Below are positions 13,701-19,194 of a DNA stretch of 40,396 nucleotides, one piece after another. Each line of letters begins with the position of its first letter. Positions within the stretch are counted from its first letter, which is position 1. Where the stretch lies: the NCBI RefSeq assembly GCF_902728265.1, contig NZ_CACVBR010000035.1, positions 1 through 40,396 on the forward strand, written 5' to 3'. The notes below the pieces were generated by a model, which worked only from the letters and a program-made list of their open reading frames with translations, did no database searches and had not been told where the DNA came from. The translations under genes were made by a program, and so were the position numbers. The DNA comes from Chryseobacterium potabilaquae. Its GTDB lineage: Bacteria > Bacteroidota > Bacteroidia > Flavobacteriales > Weeksellaceae.

Positions 13701-16700
13701 GAGGAAAGCTATTGATTCCTAGTTTAGAACAAACTAAAGATTTATATTTATTTTTTGATTTATGCTATAAAAATAATCTTACTGTATTATGTAAAACCCC
13801 TACAGCCTTTTACCAGTTTATAGAAGTGGGTTTATCTCAGGATGTGAATCTTTCTAAACTTCGTTATGTCATCTTTGCAGGAGAGGCCTTGAACTTTGCT
13901 TCTTTGGAGCCTTGGTATGGTCGCTATCCTGAGAGTCCAAGTTTAATCAATATGTATGGTACAACTGAGACTACAGTTCATGCGAGTTATAGAGTACTTG
14001 ATTCGGGAGAGTTGGGGAATTCTTCTATGGTAGGAAAAAGTATTCCGGATCAACGGATTTATGTGTTGGATGGATACTTACGTCCGGTACCCGTGGGAGC
14101 CGTAGGAGAATTGTATATAGGAGGGGCTGGTTTATCAAGAGGGTATTTAAATCTTGTAGAGCTTACAGAGGAGCGTTTTCTATTGAATCCTTTCCAGAGT
14201 GAAGAAGAGAAAGCAAGAGGTTATAATGATCGTATGTATAAGACGGGGGATTTAGGGCGTTATCTTCCGGGAGGAGATTTGGAATATATAGACAGAAATG
14301 ACTTCCAGGTAAAGATACGAGGGTATAGGATAGAATTGGGAGAGATAGAGAATGGGTTATTGAGTTATGAAGGGATTCGTCAAAGTATTGTACTGGCAAA
14401 GGAGAATAGTTCAGGGTTAAAATACTTAGTAGGTTATTATGTATCGGATAATGCAGTTAATCCTGAAGACTTATCTGTGTATTTATCAGAACGTCTTCCA
14501 GAGTATATGGTTCCTTCTGTGTATGTTCATTTAGAAGAGTTTCCTCTTACGATTAATGGAAAGTTAGATCGCAAAGCTTTACCTGAACCTAACTTCACAG
14601 GAGATAAGGAGTATATCGCACCAACGACTGTTCTTGAAAAACAATTAGCAGAGATTTATGGCAAGGTTTTAGGTTTACCATTAGAAAGTATCGGTTTACA
14701 TGATGATTTTTTCCGCTTAGGTGGTAATAGTATTATGGCTATTAAACTGATCAGTAAGATTCATCAGGGATTAGGTTTACAGACAAGTGTAGCAATGGTG
14801 TTTAGCCATAAGACTGTCTTTGGATTAGCAGGAGTACTGAAAGATTTAGACTTAGGAGGAGGTGATATGATCCGTCCTATAGCGGTTCCTAATCCTGAGC
14901 AGCAACTTTTATCTTTTGCTCAGGAAAGGCTATGGTTTATTGACCAGTATGAAGGAGGTAGTCATGTGTATAATATTCCTATGGTATTTGGATTGTCTGA
15001 AGATATAGATATGAGAGTTTTAAAAGAGTCCTTTAGAATTCTTTTATCAAGACATGAAATTCTACGTACTTTGATTTTGACCAATTCAGATGGAATAGGT
15101 TATCAATATGTTAGTGATCATGAACTTAGTATTAAAGAGACTTATGTGGAGAGTTCTCAGCAGTTAGAAGATCTTATATCTCAAGAAGTTAATAGAGTTT
15201 TTGATCTTTCTAAAGAACTTCCTATTTCCGTTCAAGTATTTCATGAGAAAGAGAAGGCTAAAAATAATAATGATTATATCTCTTATATCAGTATTATAAT
15301 TCATCATATCGCCTTTGATGGTTGGTCTATCGATATATTTTTAGAAGAGTTACGATCTATATATCAAGACTTGTTAACGAATAGTTCCGTTTCTTTACCC
15401 TCGTTACGAATTCAATATAAAGATTTTGCTTTATGGCAACGGGAATATCTTCAGGGGGAAGTATTAGACAGGCAGTTGGATTATTGGAAAAATAAGTTAA
15501 TAGGATTAGAGGCCTTACATCTTCCTTTAGATTATGCCCGTCCTACACGGCTTTCTTATGAGGGCCATACAGTATGTTTTAATATTCCAGAGAGCTTAGA
15601 TGAAGACCTTCGATTGTTGTCTCGAGATTTAGGAGTTAGTTTATACAGTGTGATGCTAGGCGGTTACTATTTGTTATTATCTTCTTATTCGGGACAGAAG
15701 GATATTGTATTGGGAACAGCAATTGCTAATCGCCATCATGCAGGTTTAGAGGATCTGATCGGATTTTTTGTAAATACCTTAGTCCTTAGAGAGAAGATTG
15801 ATTATGGAGTATCAGTAAAAGACTTTATTTTGCAAGTTTCAGATTCTGTATCAGAAGCTCAGATGCACCAGGATGTTCCCTTTGAGAAACTGGTAGAAGA
15901 GTTAGGAGTAGTTCAGGATGTATCTCGTCATCCTCTATTTCAAGTGATGTTCGGATTACAAAGTTTTGGAAGTAAAGCTAAGCAGGAGTATGGAGTAGAC
16001 TCTCTTTTTCAACAAATTGAAGGAAGGCTTACTTATGATGTAGCCAAATTTGATTTAAGTGTGATGATAGATGATGATGGAGAAAATTTATCAGGAAGCT
16101 TTAATTATGCGATCGGTTTATTTAACGAAATTACGATTGCTCATATGATTAATACATATGTATATCTTTTAGAGCAGATGGTATATCATCATAAAGAAGT
16201 TGGTTCAAAGTTACTGCTTGAAGACTTATCTTGGATAAGAAAACAAGAATATGGGGCAGAGGGAATTTTAGATACCTATTTAGAATATGATAGGACAGTT
16301 CCGCTTCATGAGTTATTTGAGAGACAAGTAGAGAAGACTTCGAATGATATTGCTTTGGTGTACGAAGATGTAAAGCTAACGTATAGAGAACTTAATGATA
16401 GATCTAACCAATTGGCTCATTATCTATTACACAATTATAAAATTCAATCGAATGAACTCATTCCATTATGTTTAGAAAGGTCAGAGGATATGCTTGTTGC
16501 CATCTTAGGAGTCTTAAAATCAGGCGGAGCGTATGTTCCTATGGATCCTGGTTATCCTATGGATAGAATAGAGCATATTCTTAAAGATACCAAGGCGAGA
16601 TTGGTAATAGGAGAAGAATATACTACTCAAAATTTCGTTGAATTTAATCTTAGTGTTATAAGTTTAGATAGCCCAGACATAGAAAACTCACTCAATAGCT

Positions 16701-18799
16701 GTTCCACAGAAAACCCAAATACAGAAGTAAGTTCAAGTGATTTATCTTATGTTATTTATACCAGTGGAACAACAGGAAAACCAAAAGGGGTAATGATAGA
16801 ACATGGTGGGGTTGTGAACTTGGTTTCTGATTTATATTCTCGTTATGACTTAAATAGCGCAGATGTTATTCTTCAGTTTGCTAATTATGTTTTTGATGCC
16901 TCTGTTGAACAAATGTTTTTGGCTCTTTTACATGGGAATACTTTAGTTTTGATCAAAGATAAAAGCTACTTGAATGAAGAATTATTTTTGAAAACGCTTT
17001 CTGATCATAAGGTATCTTATATGCATTTAACCCCTTCCGTATTAAAAGGGATGGATGTCACAAAAGTTAAGAGTTTACGAATATTAAATTCAGGAGGAGA
17101 ACATTTAGCTGATGATTTATATAATCGATTACAGAATAAACAATTTAGACTGGTCAATTCCTATGGCCCAACAGAAACAACAGTTACTTCTATAGTTAAT
17201 ACGGGAAATGGCTTTAATAACATAGGACGTGCTATAGCCAATACGACAACCTATGTCTTGGATGAGTATTTACGTCCAGTACCCGTAGGAGCTATAGGAG
17301 AATTGTATATAGGAGGAGTTGGTTTATCAAGAGGTTATTTGAATCTTGCTGAGCTTACAGCAGAGCGTTTTCTATTGAATCCTTTTCAAAGCGAAGAAGA
17401 GAAAGAGATAGGTTATAATGATCGTATGTATAAAACAGGAGATTTAGTCCGTTATCTTGCTAATGGAGATTTGGAATATATAGGCAGAAATGACTTCCAG
17501 GTTAAAATCAGAGGATTTAGAATAGAATTAGGAGAGATAGAGAATGGGTTATTGAGTTATGCAGGTATTCGCCAAGCAGTAGCCTTAGCTAAGGAGAATA
17601 GTTCAGGATTCAAATATTTAGTAGGATATTATGTGTCCGATATTCCAGTGAATTATGAAGACTTATCAATGTACTTATCAGGATTACTTCCGGAGTATAT
17701 GGTTCCTTCTGTGTATGTTCATTTAGAAGAACTTCCTCTTACGATAAATGGAAAGTTAGATCGCAAGGCTTTACCGGATCCTAACTTCACGGGAGATAAA
17801 GAATATATTGCACCAGAGACTTCTCTTCAGCGAGATCTGGCAGCAATCTATAGCGAATTATTGGGCTTACCTATTGAAAGTATCGGTTTACATGATGACT
17901 TTTTCCGATTGGGAGGTAATAGTATTATGGCAGTCAAATTGATTAGTAAGATTAATCACCAGTTAGGAGTCCGGATAAAGGTGTCTGATGTTTTTCAAGG
18001 AAAGACGATTGGAGTATTATCCTCAATTATTATTATCTCTAAGCCGGAATACAAACCGGTAGTCTCTCTTAATAATGCAAATACTAAACCTAATATGTTT
18101 ATGATTCACCCAGGAGGAGGGGGTTGTGAAGTGTATCAATCACTTGCAGATCAATTAGATGGGGATTATCATTGTTATGGCGTAGATTCTTACAATTTGT
18201 ATCATGAAGAAAAGATAGATAACCTCAACCATTTGGCTATGTATTATCTTGATCATATAGATAAAATACAAAAGGAAAGCCAACAGGAAGAGTATATTTT
18301 ATTGGGATGGTCTTTGGGAGGTCAGATTGCGTTGGAAATCGCTTCAGAATTAGAAAATAGAGGTTGTAAAAACATTAGAGTTTATTTATTGGATACGATT
18401 CTCAAGCATTCAGATTCCGAGTTGATGAAATTGAATATGATATCCTTTTCAGATGAAGCTATCAGTCAAAGATTTCATGTTCCTGTGGATAGTGATTATT
18501 TTATACAGGCTAAAAATTTACTGATGACAGAGCTTCTGATTGATGAGCAGAATATTTCTACTCAATTGAAATACACAAAGACTATACTGTTAAAAGCAAT
18601 GCTGAAAGGCAACTTAGAAAATCAATTGCTAGCAGAGTATTTACATAAACTAGCTTATAATAATGTGGATAAGATACTTGAGGATCAAAATCTATTAAAA
18701 GTATATCCTATGAAAGCGTCACATCAGACGATATTAAAAGAAGAACAGGCTATCATAGATATTATAAAAGTAGTGGAAGTTCCTAGTTCTGTAGATTAA
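2..18799 (+). CDS. Non-ribosomal peptide synthetase, C-terminal six modules plus thioesterase (5' partial)
   Basis: A cytoplasmic multimodular enzyme that activates amino acids, loads them on carrier domains and condenses them. The reading frame is open to the left edge (first full codon at base 2), so the true start lies outside; a TTG at 26 is not the start. About 6265 residues are visible, in the order A1-PCP1, C2-A2-PCP2, C3-A3-PCP3, C4-A4-PCP4, C5-A5-PCP5, C6-A6-PCP6, TE. Adenylation motifs YTSGTTGKPKG, YKTGDL, QVKIRG and NGK recur six times. GGNS carrier motifs have the phosphopantetheine serine codons at 1667, 4925, 8231, 11462, 14729 and 17921. Five condensation domains carry HHI(A/S)FDGWS. 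No epimerization or methylation domain is seen between carrier and condensation domains, and the C domains look LCL-like. Modules are highly similar, implying recent duplication. The product is unknown; upstream modules are not visible. A hairpin terminator follows the stop. Confidence 0.97.
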   Translation, partial: EKTPDHIALVYEDVKLTYRELNERSNQLAHYLLETYKIQPDELIPLCLERSEQMLIGILGVLKSGGAYVPMDPNYPMDRIEHILGDTKARMVLVEENTKDRLYEYKELTATETESSNLSIISLDSSEMKAEVSTCSTDNPNAEVSSGDLSYVIYTSGTTGKPKGVMIEHKSVVRLFSATDHWYGFTDKDVWSLFHSYVFDFSVWEMWGALLHGGKLLIPSLEQTKDLYLFFDVCHREAVTVLNQTPTAFYQFTEVALSKDVELSSLRYVIFGGEALNFASLEPWYGRYSEAPLLINMYGITETTVHVSYRPLDSEELGSASIVGTHIPDQRIYVLDEYLRPVPVGAVGELYIGGAGLSRGYLNLAELTSERFLLNPFQSEEEKSIGYNDRMYKTGDLGRYLSGGDLEYIGRNDFQVKIRGYRIELGEIENALLSYEGIRQSVVLAKENSSGLKYLVGYYVSDVAVDHEDLSVYLSGLLPEYMVPSVYVDLEELPLTINGKLDHRALPEPNFTGDKEYIAPETSLQRDLAAIYSEVLGLPVESIGLHDDFFRLGGNSIMAIKLISKIHQGLGLQASVAMVFSHKTIFGLAGALEGLSIDIVEMIRPIAVHHPEQQLLSFAQERLWFIDQYEGGSSAYNIPMVFGLSSQVDLSILKESFKVLLSRHDILRTLILTNSEGIGYQYVSNEEFNIKETDVFNSRELEDLISQEITRVFNLSQELLISVQVFHEKEKAKNNNDYISYISIVIHHIAFDGWSSDIFLEELGVIYRDLLSGHPVSLPSLHIQYKDFALWQRSYLQGEVLDRQLNYWKTKLSGVESLNLPLDYARPSVISYEGNTVHFSIADTLGEELRFLSRDLGVSLYSVMLGGYYLLLSSYSGQKDIVLGTVVANRHHAGLEDLIGFFVNTLVLREEIDYGVSVRDFILQVSDSVSQAQMHQDVPFEKLVEELGVVQDVSRHPLFQVMFGLQSFGNEVKQKYGDGSLFHKFEGNVSYDVAKFDLSVMIDDGDSLSGSFNYATHLFKESTIDYMIKTYVYLLEQMVCHHKESGSKLLLEDISWIREEEHRGDGIFSNLLDTYSEYDTTATLHELFERQVEKTPDHIALVYEDVKVTYRELNERSNQLAHYLLQNYQIQSDELITLCLERSEEMLIAILGVLKSGGAYVPMDPNYPMDRIEHILGDTKARIVIVEENTKDRLYEYKELIETESSNLSIISLNGSEMKAEVSTCSTDNPNIEVSPEALAYVIYTSGTTGKPKGVMIEHRNINRFIHSNFTKIGESDNVLSLSSYQFDGSIYDFFYPLVYGGSIILSDKEEFLNPDGLNVLLEKYAITNLFMTTALFNIVVDSHLSGLTRLDSLLFGGEHVSVKHVSKFRDLYKDTNLVHVYGPTESTTFATAYSVNVCNEGYINSVPIGCPISNTTTYVLDEYLRPVPIGAVGELYIGGAGLSRGYLNLPKLTKERFLLNPFQSKEDKEIGYNGRIYKTGDLVRYLSEGDLEYIGRNDFQVKIRGYRIELGEIESALLSYEGIRQSVVLAKEHSSGLKYLVGYYVSDTSFNPEDLSVYLSGLLPEYMVPSAYVHLELFPMTLNGKLDRRALPEPNFTGDKEYIAPTTVLEKQLAEIYSEVLGLPVESIGIHDDFFRLGGNSIMAIKLISKIHQGLGLQANVAMVFSHKTVFGLAGVLEGLESGVSEMIHPIAVHHPEQQLLSFAQERLWFIDQYEGGSSAYNIPMVFGLSSRVDLSILEESFRILLSRHEILRTLIVTSSEGVGYQYVSNEEFSIKETYVESSKQLEDLISQEITRVFDLSKELPISVCVFHEKEKTNTNKTKKKQDNQNKSEITSYISIVIHHISFDGWSSDIFLEELRVIYRDLLSNNPVSLPSLRIQYKDFALWQRGYLQGEVLDRQLEYWKGKLLEVGPLNLPLDYPRPSAISYEGNTIHFSILDTLGEDLRLLSQDLGVSLYSIMLGGYYLLLSSYSGQKDIVLGTVVANRHHAGLEDLIGFFVNTLVLREEIDYGVSVRDFILQVSASVSEAQMHQDVPFEKLVEELGVVQDVSRHPLFQVMFGLQSFGSEAKQKYGDGSLFYKFEGNVSYDVAKFDLSVMIDDDGKSLSGSFNYAQGLFKESTIDHMIKTYVYLLEQMVSHSKDNRSELKLENLSWIREEEYSGDGIFSGLLDTYSEYDTSVTIHELFERQVEKTPDHIALVYEDVKLSYRELNERSNQLAHYLLEHYQISPDELIPLCLERSEQMLIGILGVLKSGGAYVPMDPNYPMDRIEHILGDTKARMVIVEENTKDGLYDYKKLIETEEEALDIISLNNSEMKTKLSKCSNDNPNAEVGSGDLSYVIYTSGTTGKPKGVMIEHKSVVRLFSATNHWYGFTDKDVWSLFHSYVFDVSVWEMWGALLHGGKLLIPSVEQTKDLYLFFDLCYKNNLTVLCKTPTAFYQFIEVGLSKDVNLFKLRYVIFAGEALNFASLEPWYGRYPESPSLINMYGTTETTVHASYRVLDSGELGNSSMVGKSIPDQRIYVLDEYLRPVPVGAVGELYIGGSGLSRGYLNLAELTSERFLLNPFQSEEEKAIGYNDRMYKTGDLGRYLPGGDLEYIGRNDFQVKIRGYRIELGEIENGLLSYEGIRQSVVLAKENSSGLKYLVGYYVSDNAVNHEDLSVYLSERLPEYMVPSVYVHLEEFPLTINGKLDRRALPEPNFTGDKEYIAPTTVLEKQLAEIYGKVLGLPLESIGLHDDFFRLGGNSIMAIKLISKIHQGLGLQASVAMVFSHKTVFGLAGVLKDLDLEGGDMIRPIAVPNPEQQLLSFAQERLWFIDQYEGGSSAYNIPMVFGLSSRVDLSILKESFKILLSRHDILRTLIVTSSEGVGYQYVSDHELSIKETYVESSKQLEDLISQEVNRVFDLSKELPISVCVFNDKDEVTSYLSIVIHHIAFDGWSIDIFLEELLSIYQDLLTNSSVSLPLLRIQYKDFALWQRDYLQGEVLDRQLDYWKVKLLEVEPLNLPLDYARPSAISYEGNTVHFSISDTLGEELRLLSRDLGVSLYSVMLGGYYLLLSSYSGQKDIVLGTVVANRHHAGLEDLIGFFVNTLVLREKIDYGVSVRDFILQVSDSVSEAQMHQDVPFEKLVEELGVVQDVSRHPLFQVMFGLQSFGSEAKQKYGDGSLFYKFEGNVSYDVSKFDLTVMIDDGGDSLSGSFNYATHLFKESTIDHMIKTYVYLLEQMVCHQKESGSKLLLEDLSWVREEEYSVDGIFSNLLGSYSEYDTTVTIHELFERQVEKTPDHIALVYEDVKLSYRELNDRSNQLAHYLLQNYEIKPDELIPLCLERSEQMLIGILGVLKSGGAYVPMDPNYPMDRIEHILGDTKARIVIGEEKTKGRLYEYTSLMGREGESLNIISLTTLDMKGSLSACSRENPNTRVSSEALSYVIYTSGTTGKPKGVMIEHRNVVNLIEQQSILFSLNTVHSSSDPQKRALWYANYVFDAHVWDVYCFLAFGHCLHLINKEIQKDLSTLHRYIAENAIQIASIAPVLLTKELILPLDTLIVAGDITHPDVMECYTKEGVDIVNGYGPTESTVCTTYHHYHEDHNPLNIGRSISNIITYVLDGYLRPVPIGAVGELYIGGAGLSRGYLNLPELTKERFLVNPFQNEEDRERGYNRIYKTGDLVRFLANGEIEYMGRNDFQVKIRGYRIELGEIENSLLSYAGIRQGAVLVKEHSSGFKYLVGYYVSDVAVDHEDLFLYLSGLLPDYMVPSVYVHLEELPMTLNGKLDRRALPEPSFTGNKEYIAPTTVLEKQLAEIYSEVLGLPVENIGLHDDFFRLGGNSIMAIKLISKIHQGLGLQVSVAMVFSHKTVFGLAGALEGLSIDIVEMIRPIAVHSPEQQRLSFAQERLWFIDQYEGGSSAYNIPMVFGLSSRVDLSILKESFKVLLSRHEILRTLIVTSSEGVGYQYVSNEEFNIKETDVFNSKELEDLVSQEITRVFDLSKELPISVCVFYEKEKNNNHELSSYISIVIHHISFDGWSIDIFLEELRIIYQDLLSGNPVSLPSLPIQYKDFALWQRSYLQGEVLEKQLDYWRTKLSEVAPLNLPLDYARPSVISYKGNTIHFSISDTLAGDLRFLSQDLGVSLYSVMLGGYYLLLSSYSGQKDIVLGTVVANRHHAGLEDLIGFFVNTPVLREEIDYGVSVRDFILQVSDSVSEAQVHQDVPFEKLVEELGVVQDVSRHPLFQVMFGLQSFGNEAKQKYGDGSLFHEFEGNVSYDVAKFDLTVMIDDGGDSLSGSFNYATHLFKESTIDHMISTYIYLLEQIVSNQKGSHSELQLRDLSWVREEEYKIEGMLSDLLDATIEYDSTVTIHELFERQVEKTPDHIALVYEDVKLTYIELNERSNQLAHYLLETYKIQPDELIPLCLERSEQMLIGILGVLKSGGAYVPMDPNYPMDRIEHILGDTKARLVIVEENTKDRLYEYKKLIETEEALDIISLNNSEMKTKLSKCSNDNPNAEVGSGDLSYVIYTSGTTGKPKGVMIEHKSVVRLFSATDHWYGFTDKDVWSLFHSYVFDVSVWEMWGALLHGGKLLIPSLEQTKDLYLFFDLCYKNNLTVLCKTPTAFYQFIEVGLSQDVNLSKLRYVIFAGEALNFASLEPWYGRYPESPSLINMYGTTETTVHASYRVLDSGELGNSSMVGKSIPDQRIYVLDGYLRPVPVGAVGELYIGGAGLSRGYLNLVELTEERFLLNPFQSEEEKARGYNDRMYKTGDLGRYLPGGDLEYIDRNDFQVKIRGYRIELGEIENGLLSYEGIRQSIVLAKENSSGLKYLVGYYVSDNAVNPEDLSVYLSERLPEYMVPSVYVHLEEFPLTINGKLDRKALPEPNFTGDKEYIAPTTVLEKQLAEIYGKVLGLPLESIGLHDDFFRLGGNSIMAIKLISKIHQGLGLQTSVAMVFSHKTVFGLAGVLKDLDLGGGDMIRPIAVPNPEQQLLSFAQERLWFIDQYEGGSHVYNIPMVFGLSEDIDMRVLKESFRILLSRHEILRTLILTNSDGIGYQYVSDHELSIKETYVESSQQLEDLISQEVNRVFDLSKELPISVQVFHEKEKAKNNNDYISYISIIIHHIAFDGWSIDIFLEELRSIYQDLLTNSSVSLPSLRIQYKDFALWQREYLQGEVLDRQLDYWKNKLIGLEALHLPLDYARPTRLSYEGHTVCFNIPESLDEDLRLLSRDLGVSLYSVMLGGYYLLLSSYSGQKDIVLGTAIANRHHAGLEDLIGFFVNTLVLREKIDYGVSVKDFILQVSDSVSEAQMHQDVPFEKLVEELGVVQDVSRHPLFQVMFGLQSFGSKAKQEYGVDSLFQQIEGRLTYDVAKFDLSVMIDDDGENLSGSFNYAIGLFNEITIAHMINTYVYLLEQMVYHHKEVGSKLLLEDLSWIRKQEYGAEGILDTYLEYDRTVPLHELFERQVEKTSNDIALVYEDVKLTYRELNDRSNQLAHYLLHNYKIQSNELIPLCLERSEDMLVAILGVLKSGGAYVPMDPGYPMDRIEHILKDTKARLVIGEEYTTQNFVEFNLSVISLDSPDIENSLNSCSTENPNTEVSSSDLSYVIYTSGTTGKPKGVMIEHGGVVNLVSDLYSRYDLNSADVILQFANYVFDASVEQMFLALLHGNTLVLIKDKSYLNEELFLKTLSDHKVSYMHLTPSVLKGMDVTKVKSLRILNSGGEHLADDLYNRLQNKQFRLVNSYGPTETTVTSIVNTGNGFNNIGRAIANTTTYVLDEYLRPVPVGAIGELYIGGVGLSRGYLNLAELTAERFLLNPFQSEEEKEIGYNDRMYKTGDLVRYLANGDLEYIGRNDFQVKIRGFRIELGEIENGLLSYAGIRQAVALAKENSSGFKYLVGYYVSDIPVNYEDLSMYLSGLLPEYMVPSVYVHLEELPLTINGKLDRKALPDPNFTGDKEYIAPETSLQRDLAAIYSELLGLPIESIGLHDDFFRLGGNSIMAVKLISKINHQLGVRIKVSDVFQGKTIGVLSSIIIISKPEYKPVVSLNNANTKPNMFMIHPGGGGCEVYQSLADQLDGDYHCYGVDSYNLYHEEKIDNLNHLAMYYLDHIDKIQKESQQEEYILLGWSLGGQIALEIASELENRGCKNIRVYLLDTILKHSDSELMKLNMISFSDEAISQRFHVPVDSDYFIQAKNLLMTELLIDEQNISTQLKYTKTILLKAMLKGNLENQLLAEYLHKLAYNNVDKILEDQNLLKVYPMKASHQTILKEEQAIIDIIKVVEVPSSVD
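1825..5040 (+). other. NRPS module 2: C2-A2-PCP2 (Ile/Val-like)
   Basis: Condensation domain about 1825-3160 with HHIAFDGWS and IGFFVNTLVLR. Adenylation domain about 3235-4790. Carrier serine codon at 4925. The eye-aligned pocket code is D-G-Y-F-L-G-V-T-F-K, which resembles Ile codes of Bacillus synthetases (DGFFLGVVYK, DAFFYGITFK); a branched aliphatic substrate is inferred. The substrate core (about 3780-4245) is unrelated in sequence to that of A1, A3 and A5, although both flanks are nearly identical to theirs. Confidence 0.75.
5075..8345 (+). other. NRPS module 3: C3-A3-PCP3 (unassigned specificity X)
   Basis: Condensation domain about 5075-6465 with HHISFDGWS, preceded by a Lys/Asn-rich stretch (about 5446-5505) longer than in any other C domain here. 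Adenylation domain about 6535-8090; carrier serine codon at 8231. The pocket reads D-V-W-C-I-A-M-V-H-K, which is the Thr code of module 1 with three changes (F to V, N to C, G to A). I do not know a characterised substrate for it. Module 5 has the same code. Confidence 0.75.
8370..11575 (+). other. NRPS module 4: C4-A4-PCP4 (Phe-like)
   Basis: Condensation domain about 8370-9715 with HHIAFDGWS. Adenylation domain about 9790-11335. Carrier serine codon at 11462. The pocket reads D-A-W-S-I-A-G-V-C-K, two residues from the TycA Phe code (DAWTIAAVCK), so Phe or a related aromatic residue is inferred. The core block (about 10330-10790) differs from all other modules while the flanks match them. 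Confidence 0.75.
11605..14845 (+). other. NRPS module 5: C5-A5-PCP5 (unassigned specificity X, A8 motif change)
   Basis: Condensation domain about 11605-12960 with HHISFDGWS; its C5 motif reads NTPVLR where the other four read NTLVLR. Adenylation domain about 13030-14590 has the same pocket code as module 3, D-V-W-C-I-A-M-V-H-K, and the two A domains are almost identical. In motif A8 the usual Gly before RNDFQVKIRG is Asp (codon GAC at 14291-14293), unlike the other five A domains. Carrier serine codon at 14729. Whether the module is fully active is uncertain. Confidence 0.75.
14870..18035 (+). other. NRPS module 6: C6-A6-PCP6 (Lys/Orn-like)
   Basis: Condensation domain about 14870-16235 with HHIAFDGWS. 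Adenylation domain about 16290-17785. Carrier serine codon at 17921. The pocket reads D-A-E-H-N-G-S-V-T-K by eye; the D-A-E start and GSV resemble the BacB Lys code (DAESIGSVCK), so a basic residue is a tentative inference. The second half of this carrier domain differs from PCP1-5, as expected for one that hands over to a thioesterase instead of a C domain. Confidence 0.65.
18060..18799 (+). other. NRPS type I thioesterase domain
   Basis: C-terminal alpha/beta-hydrolase fold that releases the finished peptide by hydrolysis or cyclisation. It opens with MIHPGGGG, has the nucleophile elbow GWSLGGQ (Ser codon 18311), a probable acid in LLDT (Asp codon 18392) and a probable His in ASHQTI (codon 18722). 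Its presence marks module 6 as the last module, so the C-terminal residue is set by A6. Linear versus cyclic release cannot be told from the sequence. Confidence 0.9.
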
Positions 18800-19194
18800 A
18801 TACTTAAAGTATTTACGAGATCATTTTACTGAAATGATAAATAAACATTAAGTTCAGGCTTGGATCATTAAGATCTGAGCCTAACTTTTATTTAATTTAA
18901 TAATAATAACGACCCGAAATTCAATTTATTTAAGTTAGATTTTTAAAATCTATTAGAGTGTCTATTTACTTCTACTTTATTTGTGTTCTATTGTATTGCT
19001 ATTGAGTTTTTTCCTAATTGCCCTCATAGAGTAGTTTAGATAAAATTAAATATTTCATGGTTGTGGGACTATAGTTTTAATTATAAATTATTAAAATTAA
19101 TTTTATACTGCACCAGAAACAATAGAACGAATCTATTAGTAAATCATTTTTAAAACCATTTTTTACCTCTACCTTTAACATTCAAATAAAAAAT
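18800..19194. other. Non-coding gap after the NRPS gene
   Basis: An AT-rich 395-base gap without a convincing gene. The first part holds small inverted repeats (18798-18814; 18822-18838) and the terminator at 18852-18893. The rest should contain the promoter of the downstream dehydrogenase, but I find no clear TTG/TANNTTTG Bacteroidota promoter pair. Confidence 0.6.
18852..18893 (+). terminator. Rho-independent terminator of the NRPS gene
   Basis: GTT(C)AGGCT at 18852-18860 pairs with AGCCTAAC at 18878-18885, and inner GATC pairs with GATC; a T-rich tail follows. One bulge and two inner mismatches. It lies 53 bases after the stop codon. Confidence 0.7.

Noticed and set aside
223..14399. Open frames on the minus strand and in other frames inside the NRPS gene (for example 223-417, 1101-1337, 2517-2717, 3886-4254, 7665-7901, 7941-8150, 14163-14399).
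   Set aside because: They lie wholly inside the strongly supported NRPS frame, several recur at matching places in each module, and none resembles a known protein.
1..18035. Module-scale DNA repeats as mobile or tandem repeat elements.
   Set aside because: They coincide with homologous NRPS domains and encode the expected motifs; duplicated modules explain them.
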